A model generated the notes under the pieces. The model was not told the DNA's origin. It did no database searches and worked only from the letters and a program-made list of their open reading frames with translations. Positions 1 to 5,780 of a stretch of DNA of 8,663 nt are shown here, piece by piece (position 1 is the first letter of the stretch; every line of letters starts with the position of its first letter). The stretch spans positions 26,753-35,415 of the forward strand of contig HF992495.1 of assembly GCA_000433455.1 (NCBI GenBank). Reading direction: 5' to 3'. The position numbers and the translations under genes are program-made. This DNA is from Mycoplasma sp. CAG:877. Its GTDB lineage: Bacteria > Bacillota_I > Bacilli_A > RF39 > UBA660.

Positions 1-1
1 C

Positions 2-259
2 GAAGAAGTAAGAAAAGAGCAACTTATATCTCCTAAACTACCAGATGATAGTTTTATTAATTATGCTAAGGAAGGAATGTACAATATTAATGAATATGTC
101 GGTTGCATGTTAGATTATGAGAGTGATCTTGATGCACGATCTTTATTAAAAAATTATATTTTATATGCAAATCATAAAAGATTAGCAGAATTTAAAGAAT
201 TGTACACGAGTGATTATGTCGCACTTCAACTTAAATATAACGTCGATACCAGTGTATGA
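2..259 (+). CDS. Phage head-tail connector protein (gp6/gp15-like adaptor), 5' partial
   Basis: The frame is open from the first bases of the window and ends at TGA 257-259, giving 85 visible residues, so the true start lies upstream. The ATG at 77 is probably an internal methionine, because good family-like sequence (PDDSFINYAKEGM) precedes it. The visible part is a small, mostly helical protein ending in a segment rich in Leu, Tyr and Arg/Lys (LLKNYILYA, then LQLKYNV). This is the usual look of head-tail connectors that form a ring under the portal. Family members are about 100 residues, so most of the protein is probably present. Its position before the head-closure and neck genes fits this role. 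The identification rests on family resemblance read by eye plus gene order. The 3' end overlaps the next gene by 44 bases. Confidence 0.7.
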   Translation, partial: EEVRKEQLISPKLPDDSFINYAKEGMYNINEYVGCMLDYESDLDARSLLKNYILYANHKRLAEFKELYTSDYVALQLKYNVDTSV

Positions 260-605
260 TGATGGCTCATTTTTTTTATTTGAAATTTCACATACTGATG
301 ATAGTTTTCCAGTAGAAAAAATAAGGCAATTGTATGAAAAACCTTTCTTTTATCAGGAATTATCATTGACTGATAATGTTATTTTTGAAAATGATAAGAG
401 GGATAAAAAAATAGTGTTAAAAATAAGAATATCTCAAGACAGAGATATTACATCACAGAATGTATTAAAGATAAATGATGAATATTATCAAGTTTTTAAT
501 ATTTATCATTTTAAAAATAAGGATGGATATTTGCAAAGTGACATTACACTTCAAGAATATCCTAATCCTGAACTTTTAGGAGATGAATCGAATGACAAAA
601 AATGA
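216..605 (+). CDS. Phage head-closure / head-tail adaptor protein (SPP1 gp16-like)
   Basis: This is a 129-residue protein if translation begins at ATG 216. A GTG at 210 is an alternative that adds two residues. No good Shine-Dalgarno is visible before either, so translation may depend on ribosomes finishing the overlapping upstream gene. The C-terminal half has the pattern of head-closure (stopper) proteins: a strand with KIRISQD, then an 'INDEYYQVFN' strand, then a 'DGYLQSDITL' strand before the polar tail. In this family such beta-rich domains plug the connector after DNA packaging and bind the tail. The place right after the connector gene supports this. The call is inferred from pattern and order; a generic 'head-tail adaptor' label is safest. 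Confidence 0.65.
   Translation: MSHFNLNITSIPVYDDGSFFLFEISHTDDSFPVEKIRQLYEKPFFYQELSLTDNVIFENDKRDKKIVLKIRISQDRDITSQNVLKINDEYYQVFNIYHFKNKDGYLQSDITLQEYPNPELLGDESNDKK
578..582 (+). promoter_or_regulatory. Ribosome binding site deciding the start of the tail-terminator gene
   Basis: AGGAG lies directly against an ATG at 583 (no spacing) but 9 bases before the in-frame ATG at 592. The second ATG is therefore chosen as the start. The site lies inside the end of the head-closure gene. Confidence 0.75.
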
Positions 606-933
606 TTTAGAAAATATATTTAAGAACTGTAATATTCCATCTAATGAGGGAATTCAGTATTTAGAAACGAATGATAAACTTCCGCGAATTGTATATTTTG
701 AATATCGTTGGGAAGATATTGTTGCATCAGGACGGAAATTTGATACTAATGTAAATTATCAAGTTTCTTTTCGTTCATCAATGCCAAGGGATCCTAAATT
801 GTTATTGTTAAAGAAAAAACTTAATGAAAATGATATTCATCCAATAATTTCAATAGAATATATCAAAGATAAAAGAGAATGGCATTCATATTTCTCTGTA
901 GAGGTTGTTGAAGATGTCTGCTCAGGCATTTGA
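592..933 (+). CDS. Probable tail terminator / tail completion protein
   Basis: This is a 113-residue protein overlapping the previous gene by 14 bases and the next by 20. Residues 30-36 (LPRIVYF) are followed by a strand (YQVSFRS, 56-62), a helix rich in Leu and Lys (PKLLLLKKKLNEN, 68-80), and paired strands ending HSYFSVEVVE (98-107). This strand-helix-strand order, with a 'P-x-IVY' opening and a 'Y-x-V-x' central strand, resembles tail completion/terminator proteins of the gpU or SPP1 gp17 type. Those form a ring that stops tail-tube growth and docks the tail to the head. The residue pattern and position between head-closure and major tail genes are seen; the exact role is inferred. It could instead be another small neck component. 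Confidence 0.55.
   Translation: MTKNDLENIFKNCNIPSNEGIQYLETNDKLPRIVYFEYRWEDIVASGRKFDTNVNYQVSFRSSMPRDPKLLLLKKKLNENDIHPIISIEYIKDKREWHSYFSVEVVEDVCSGI
900..905 (+). promoter_or_regulatory. Ribosome binding site deciding the start of the HK97 gp10-like gene
   Basis: AGAGGT stands 8 bases before ATG 914. The in-frame TTG codons at 905 and 908 would sit on or next to this site, so ATG 914 is preferred. The site is inside the end of the upstream gene, as expected for coupled translation. Confidence 0.7.
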
Positions 934-1276
934 TAGTATAGTGTCTTTAATGGATGAATTGAACGATATTGCAACAAGTGTACGTGATCCAATTGATATT
1001 TTGGAAATTGGTGTAAAAGATTTTATTAATGATTTATCAAAATTATCAAAGCCATATTCTAGAATTAAAAGTAGCAATTATACACATTTAATTGATACTT
1101 TTTGTTACAACAAAAAAAAGGATGAAATTGAAGTTGGCTGGGGCAAGTATTATGGAAGAATGGTTGAAGAAGGAACAAAACTAACCAGTCCACAGCCTCA
1201 CTTAATACCAACTTTTGAATCTAATAAAGAAAAATATTATAAAAAAATATTAAATGAAATGCATTTAAAAGGATAG
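914..1276 (+). CDS. HK97 gp10-like neck / tail component protein
   Basis: This is a 120-residue protein. The N-terminal half is helical. The C-terminal half carries the recognisable HK97-gp10 family signature: residues 76-88 (WGKYYGRMVEEGT), then PQPHLIPTF at 93-101, then a lysine-rich helix. In the family the tyrosine-glycine stretch and the 'P-x-P-F/L' stretch are the best conserved parts. These proteins act at the head-tail junction and are usually coded just before the major tail protein, as here. The start is set by AGAGGT 8 bases upstream; a TTG at 905 is possible but unlikely. The family is fairly clear. The precise structural position (neck versus tail completion) is less certain because the neighbouring gene may share that task. 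Confidence 0.8.
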   Translation: MSAQAFDSIVSLMDELNDIATSVRDPIDILEIGVKDFINDLSKLSKPYSRIKSSNYTHLIDTFCYNKKKDEIEVGWGKYYGRMVEEGTKLTSPQPHLIPTFESNKEKYYKKILNEMHLKG

Positions 1277-1287
1277 GAGGAATAAAT

Positions 1288-1917
1288 ATGTCAATGCAAA
1301 CTAAAAAACCAATGTTAAAAGAGACCGTAGGAGCTCAATACTATGCATTTAATAAACCTGATGCGTCAGGAAATTTTGATTTAACTTCTTATGAAGATAC
1401 TATTAAAACTGAAGTTGTTAAAAAAATAGGTACAACTGAAAATGGTGATCCAGTAAATGTTAGAGCGTCTGGAAAAGATTATGCAAATTTTCATCAACTA
1501 TCTAGCACAGATCTAGCTGTAGAGGTAGTAGCATTTCCTTCCGATGATTTAGCAAAAATGAGAGGAGAAACTGTTAATACCAATGGTTTAGTCTCATCAG
1601 GAGGTACAAAAGAAAGACCTTATTTTGCATATGGTAAAGTTGTTAAATTAGTTGGTGGAAAAATTAGAATGGAATGGTTTCCAAAATGTCAATTAGTTGA
1701 AAATACAGATGATATTGAAACTTCAAGTGATAGTTTTTCTGAACAAAACGATACAGTTACAATTAGAGCTTATGCATTTAATGACAATGGTGATGTTAAA
1801 AATTATGTTGATAGTAGTAGAACTGATTTTCCAGAAGGACTTACAGAAGATAAATTTTTCGCAAAACCAATTGTTTCAGCTGATGATTTAGACAAAATAA
1901 TCAGTCCTGGTGCATAA
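1288..1917 (+). CDS. Phage major tail protein (phi13 family type)
   Basis: This 209-residue protein begins at an ATG 7 bases after a perfect AGGAGG (1275-1280), one of the strongest ribosome sites in the window, as expected for the most abundant tail protein. Residues about 110-165 hold the stretch typical of phi13-family major tail proteins: RPYFAYGKVVKL, then IRMEWFPKCQLVEN, then an acidic/Ser-rich link and DTVTIRAYAF. The end has the usual FPEGLTEDKFF near residues 181-191. Subunits of this family stack into hexameric rings forming the tail tube through which DNA passes. The gene lies between the neck genes and the tail chaperone, the standard place. No extra C-terminal Ig-like domain is seen. 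The identification is confident. Confidence 0.88.
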   Translation: MSMQTKKPMLKETVGAQYYAFNKPDASGNFDLTSYEDTIKTEVVKKIGTTENGDPVNVRASGKDYANFHQLSSTDLAVEVVAFPSDDLAKMRGETVNTNGLVSSGGTKERPYFAYGKVVKLVGGKIRMEWFPKCQLVENTDDIETSSDSFSEQNDTVTIRAYAFNDNGDVKNYVDSSRTDFPEGLTEDKFFAKPIVSADDLDKIISPGA

Positions 1918-1932
1918 AAATAGGAGGGTATT

Positions 1933-2268
1933 ATGGAAATAATTACGTTAAGGAATGGCCAAAACATTGAACTGGTTTGGTCTTTTTTAATGATGCAATA
2001 TTTAGAAGATTATGAAGGTGGTTTAAAGAAACTTCAAAAAGATATGAGAACTAGACAGAACCTTCTTAAAATACAGTCATTATTTATTTATGCTACTGTA
2101 CGTGCCAATTATGATGAAAAACTTGGCTTTCAAGAAGCTGTTCGCCTTGTTGATGTCAAAGACATTGAAAAAATAAATAAGTTTGTTAGAGAGAATCTGG
2201 AAGCACAAAACGATTTTAAAAAAAAAGACCAGAAATTTATACCAGGGAAGAAGAAAAAGAAGAGATAA
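1933..2268 (+). CDS. Tail assembly chaperone, unshifted form (gpG analogue)
   Basis: This 111-residue protein starts at ATG 1933, five bases after AGGAGG (1922-1927). It is largely helical (EDYEGGLKKLQKDM, then IQSLFIYATVRANY) and ends in a very basic tail of lysines. Such proteins are made before the tape measure gene in nearly all long-tailed phages. They coat the tape measure and recruit tail tube subunits, but are absent from the finished virion. Position, size and the alternative frame that follows together make the call; the sequence itself is poorly conserved in this class. The same start also makes a longer fused product by frameshifting. Confidence 0.75.
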   Translation: MEIITLRNGQNIELVWSFLMMQYLEDYEGGLKKLQKDMRTRQNLLKIQSLFIYATVRANYDEKLGFQEAVRLVDVKDIEKINKFVRENLEAQNDFKKKDQKFIPGKKKKKR

Positions 2269-2402
2269 ACTGGGCTTCAATTAAATATACAGCCATAACG
2301 ATAGGATTAAGTATAGACGAAATGCTTCATCTTGATCCTATCGAATTTTACAAAATGGTAGAAATGTATAATAGAATGCAAAAGGCGAAATATGGCAAGT
2401 GA
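1933..2402 (+). CDS. Tail assembly chaperone, -1 frameshift fusion (gpGT analogue)
   Basis: If the ribosome slips back one base on the A run at 2218-2226, codons 1-98 of the chaperone continue into a second frame for 58 more residues and stop at TGA 2400-2402, giving 156 residues. The added part starts with an acidic stretch (TREEEKEEINWAS). It continues as a helical domain containing IGLSIDEMLHLDPIEF and EMYNRMQKA, the look of the 'T' domain that contacts the tape measure. This frame has no good start of its own and is closed by TAA at 2217-2219, so it can be reached only by slipping between there and the zero-frame stop at 2266-2268. It overlaps the tape measure start by 11 bases. It explains the otherwise empty interval 2269-2391. 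The lambda G/GT precedent is established; use of this site is inferred. Confidence 0.82.
2218..2226 (+). other. Slippery A9 run for programmed -1 frameshift
   Basis: Nine A residues (after TTTT, before GACC) contain the in-frame heptamer A AAA AAA at 2220-2226, where both tRNAs can re-pair after a -1 slip. The preceding T TTT AAA does not allow good -1 pairing in the A site. RNA polymerase slippage on the same run is an alternative. No strong stem directly follows; a weak CCAG/CTGG pairing (2242-2245 with 2270-2273) is the most that was seen. Confidence 0.75.
2299..2343 (+). repeat. 13-bp inverted repeat (RNA hairpin) inside the chaperone T extension
   Basis: The arm CGATAGGATTAAG (2299-2311) pairs with CTTGATCCTATCG (2331-2343): 12 Watson-Crick pairs and one G-U pair at T2308/G2334, around a 19-base loop. 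It lies about 70 bases after the slippery run and about 50 before the tape measure start. No T tract follows, so it is not a terminator. A role is not known. Confidence 0.6.
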
Positions 2403-4929
2403 TTTAAAAAAAGTCGGTTTGGTCTTTAACGCCGATGGTACAACAGATTTCTTAAAATCTCTAAATAGTGTAAATGCATCTTTAAAAGAAAACTATCAGG
2501 ATTTTAAAAATGTTCAGACACAATATGACAAAAACACATCGTCAAGTCAAAAACTGCTTGATAAACAAAATTATTTGACTTCAGCATATGATCTTCAAAA
2601 AAATAAAGTTACAATATTACGTGAGGAATTAAAAGAATTAGAAAACTCTGAAAACCGTAATGAAGTCGCCATCACAAAAAAAAGAACAGCTTTAAAAGCC
2701 GCGGAAAATCAGCTTGATAAATATGGAATACAATTGAAAGAGGTTAGTAAACAGGTTGAACTTGGTACGGCCAACTTAAAGGAATATTCTAAAAGTATCA
2801 AAGCAACAGGGGAAAAATTAACTGAAGCTGGAAAAAAAGCATCTATTCTATCAGCAGGAATTGTAGGGATAGATGTTGCAGCAGCCAAAAGTGCTATGGG
2901 ACTTGAAACAGCTGTTAATAAATTTCTGGCTTCAACAGGAAAAAGTGTTGATCAAACTAAAGAACTTGAACAAGTATTAAAAAATATACATGAAAATGGT
3001 TATGGTGAAGGTTATAGTGATATTTCTGAAAAGATGTCGCTGGTTTGGCAAAATTTAGGTGATATTTCTAATGTGGATCTTCAAAATATAACTGAACAGG
3101 CTTATTTATTAGAAAATGTTTTCGGAATGGATTTTAGTGAGACATTGAGAGGCGTAAAAGCCCTTATGGTTAATATGGATTTAACAGCTGAAAAAGCATT
3201 TGATTATTTGGTTGTAGGTGCTCAAAGTGGTCTGGATAAAACCGGTGAACTTGCTGACAATATTGCTGAATATTCACAGATATGGAGTCAAGCCGATTTT
3301 AGTGCGGAAGAAATGTTTTCAATATTGGATAATGGTTTAGCTAGTGGTGCTTATAATCTAGATAAAGTCAACGATTTTGTTAAAGAATTTACTATTTCAT
3401 TAAGTGACGGTCGAATAGAAGAAAATTTAAGTTCTTTTAGTTCAGACACTCGGAAATTATTTCGTGAATTTCAAAAAGGGAAGGCTACTGCAAAGGATGT
3501 CTTTTATTCTGTTATTAACGATTTAGAAAATATGGAAAATAAGCAAAAGGCTCTTACTCTTGCATCTAATGTTTGGTCGGCTTTAGGTGAAGACAATGCC
3601 ATGAAAGTTATTACATCATTAAATGATTTGAATACAATATATACAGATGTAACTGGGGCCGCGACAGATGCAACAAATCAAATGTATGATGGTATGGAAG
3701 CAAAGCTTTCACAAATAAAAAATAAGTTTGAAAATTCCTTCGCAGGTTTGGGTCAACGTATAATTGAAAGTTTACTCCCACATCTTGAAAAGATGGCTGA
3801 TGGTCTTCAGAAAGCAATAGACTGGTTTGACAGCCTTGATAATGGCACAAAGGATACTATTGTCACTATTGGTCTATTAGTGGCCTCTATTGGCCCTTTA
3901 TTATTGATTATGGGCAAGTTAGCCGGTAGTATAAGTAATATTATTAATTTGTTTACAAATGAAACTGTAGCAATGGGATTAAATGCCATGAAAAAAGGTG
4001 TTGCAGCTGCAGCAACAAAATCATTAAGGTTGGCCCAGGCTGGCTTAAATGGTGTTATGGCACTCGGAAAAATTGCAATTTCTGGAGTTTCTACCGCATT
4101 GAGCTTTTTAGCCGCAAATCCAATTGTTCTAGTTATTGCCGCTGTAGCTGCATTAGTTGCCGGTCTAATCTATTTGTGGAATACAAATGAAAACTTCAAA
4201 AATGCAATAATAAGTGGTTGGACTTATATTCAAAACTTATTTGCAAGTATAGATGAATTCATTACAGGTATTTTTCAAACGGACTGGACAAATTCCTTTG
4301 GACTAATAGGTAATGTATTAAATGCATTTATGGCCAATTGTGAAAATTACTATAATGCTATAATACAAATATTCTCAGGTGTTATAGATTTTGTTAAAGG
4401 AGTATTTACTGGAGACTGGGAATTAGCACTGAATGGTATTAAGAATATATTCTCTGGAATATTTAATTCATTCTTAGCAATAGCAAAAGCTCCACTAAAT
4501 GGTGTAATAGGCTTATTGAATATAGTAATAGATGGTTTAAATTTCTTAATAGAAGGTTTAAATAAGGTCTCATTTGATGTCCCTGACTGGGTTCCTGAAA
4601 TTGGTGGTAAAAAAATTGGAATAAATATTAAAAAAATTGGAAAAATTCCTTATTTGGCAAATGGTGGTACATTGTTGAATGGTGCCGCTATTGTTGCGGA
4701 AGCAGGACCAGAATTATTACTTCAACAAAATAATCAAACTAAAGTAATTCCATTAAATTCAAATTCAAGAAATACTCCATATGATGAAAATTTAAACGAT
4801 GAAAAAAATGCTGAGTTTAATCCAACAATTAATATTAATAATTATTCGAAATACGTTGGACCAGCAGATACTGCACGTCAAGCTAGAAATGAAATGAGAA
4901 AATTAATTTGGAAATTGAAAAGAGGGTAA
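2392..4929 (+). CDS. Tail tape measure protein
   Basis: This 845-residue protein is the longest gene here. It starts at ATG 2392, six bases after AAAGG (2381-2385), overlapping the frameshifted chaperone. Residues about 20-150 form a charged, heptad-like coiled coil. The middle is helical and Ala/Ser-rich. Hydrophobic segments lie near 490-510 (TIVTIGLLVASIGPLLLIMG) and 578-596 (ending GLIYLW). Two similar modules follow, with FITGIFQTDW at 623-632 and FVKGVFTGDW at 667-676. The end has the common tape-measure signature ANGG then AIVAEAGPELL (about 756-777). The protein sets tail length and helps DNA cross the cell envelope. At the usual 0.15 nm per residue it predicts a tail near 125 nm. No lysozyme, M23 or NlpC/P60 motif was seen. 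Confidence 0.92.
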   Translation: MASDLKKVGLVFNADGTTDFLKSLNSVNASLKENYQDFKNVQTQYDKNTSSSQKLLDKQNYLTSAYDLQKNKVTILREELKELENSENRNEVAITKKRTALKAAENQLDKYGIQLKEVSKQVELGTANLKEYSKSIKATGEKLTEAGKKASILSAGIVGIDVAAAKSAMGLETAVNKFLASTGKSVDQTKELEQVLKNIHENGYGEGYSDISEKMSLVWQNLGDISNVDLQNITEQAYLLENVFGMDFSETLRGVKALMVNMDLTAEKAFDYLVVGAQSGLDKTGELADNIAEYSQIWSQADFSAEEMFSILDNGLASGAYNLDKVNDFVKEFTISLSDGRIEENLSSFSSDTRKLFREFQKGKATAKDVFYSVINDLENMENKQKALTLASNVWSALGEDNAMKVITSLNDLNTIYTDVTGAATDATNQMYDGMEAKLSQIKNKFENSFAGLGQRIIESLLPHLEKMADGLQKAIDWFDSLDNGTKDTIVTIGLLVASIGPLLLIMGKLAGSISNIINLFTNETVAMGLNAMKKGVAAAATKSLRLAQAGLNGVMALGKIAISGVSTALSFLAANPIVLVIAAVAALVAGLIYLWNTNENFKNAIISGWTYIQNLFASIDEFITGIFQTDWTNSFGLIGNVLNAFMANCENYYNAIIQIFSGVIDFVKGVFTGDWELALNGIKNIFSGIFNSFLAIAKAPLNGVIGLLNIVIDGLNFLIEGLNKVSFDVPDWVPEIGGKKIGINIKKIGKIPYLANGGTLLNGAAIVAEAGPELLLQQNNQTKVIPLNSNSRNTPYDENLNDEKNAEFNPTININNYSKYVGPADTARQARNEMRKLIWKLKRG
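4921..4926 (+). promoter_or_regulatory. Ribosome binding site deciding the start of Dit
   Basis: AGAGGG overlaps the last codons of the tape measure gene and lies 5 bases before ATG 4932. The in-frame TTG at 4908 has no comparable site, so ATG 4932 is chosen. Confidence 0.7.
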
Positions 4930-4931
4930 CT

Positions 4932-5780
4932 ATGGAAAAAATAATATATGAAAATTCTTTTGGAAACAAAATCGAGCTTACAGACAAGTTTCCCTTTTTT
5001 TTATCTGATTATGATGGAATACACGAGAAAAATTCTGAACTATATGGAATCAGTTCAGCCTTTGGAATAGGATCATTATATGTAGGTAGAAGCGTTAATA
5101 AAAGAAATATAATCATATATGGTTATATAAAAGATAAGTTTGTTGAAAGACGTCAGCAATTATATAATGTTTTTCCTGATAATGACGAAGGAACACTTTT
5201 CTATTATGAAGATGATTTTTCTGCAAAAATAAAGTGCCGAGTTGAAAAAGTGGATATTGAAAAAACTGGTCCAGTAAGGTACTTTACAATTTCTTTAATA
5301 GCATTCAATCCATATTTTACAGATGTTGAGGAAACTAATCTTTCCATAGCAACATGGGAAGGTGGAATAGAATTTCCTTTAGAAATACCATCTGATGGTT
5401 TGGAATTTGACAAGAAAAATAATAATATGACTGTTGAAATACTTAATCCAACAAAAATAGAATCTGGATTAAATATTCATTTTATTGCGACTGGTAAAGT
5501 AAAAAAACCTTCTGTTAAAAATATTGCAACTCAAGAAATATTAACATTAGATTTTGAATTGAAAATAGGTGATGAAATTATAATAACTACAGAAATAAAT
5601 AATAAAAACATCATATTAAAAAGAGATGGTCTAGAAAAAAATATAAATAACTACTTACTTTTTGGAACAAAATATCTTCAATTAAAACCAGGACAAAATT
5701 ATTTTAAGATATTAGCTGAAGAAGGTATAGAGAATTTAACAGCTGAAGTTAATTATTCTTTATATTATGAGGCAATATAA
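4932..5780 (+). CDS. Distal tail protein (Dit), siphovirus tail component family
   Basis: This 282-residue protein starts two bases after the tape measure stop. The N-terminal part shows the Dit/Sipho_tail pattern: a short strand with YENSFGNKIEL (6-16), a GIGSLYVG loop region (46-52), then IIIYGYIKD (60-68) and the helix FVERRQQLYNVF (70-81). The domain closes at 118-129 with FTISLIAFNPYF, matching the common 'C/NPYF' end of that domain. Residues from about 140 form a beta-rich second domain, which in the family is galectin-like and faces outward. Dit makes the hexameric hub joining the last tail-tube ring to the tail tip. Its place between the tape measure and the hub gene agrees. The final A of its TAA stop is the first base of the next gene's ATG. 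Confidence 0.88.
   Translation: MEKIIYENSFGNKIELTDKFPFFLSDYDGIHEKNSELYGISSAFGIGSLYVGRSVNKRNIIIYGYIKDKFVERRQQLYNVFPDNDEGTLFYYEDDFSAKIKCRVEKVDIEKTGPVRYFTISLIAFNPYFTDVEETNLSIATWEGGIEFPLEIPSDGLEFDKKNNNMTVEILNPTKIESGLNIHFIATGKVKKPSVKNIATQEILTLDFELKIGDEIIITTEINNKNIILKRDGLEKNINNYLLFGTKYLQLKPGQNYFKILAEEGIENLTAEVNYSLYYEAI

Noticed and set aside
1697..1891. 64-residue + frame inside the major tail protein gene
   Set aside because: Its low-complexity Leu/Ile/Met-rich translation is typical of out-of-frame AT-rich DNA.
2251..2263. Second possible slippery site in the AAG/AAA lysine codons
   Set aside because: A -1 slip there needs mismatched pairing (AAA to GAA); the A9 run is far better.
2080..2280. 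Phe-rich 66-residue - frame opposite the chaperone
   Set aside because: It is the complement of lysine-rich A runs, not a membrane protein gene.
3611..3850. 79-residue open frame on the - strand within the tape measure gene
   Set aside because: It is antisense to a confident gene, has no recognisable product and no operon context; a shadow frame.
3999..4015. Short palindrome-like GTTGC...GCAAC in the tape measure gene
   Set aside because: Only five pairs around Ala codons; explained by repeated GCA/GCT codon use.
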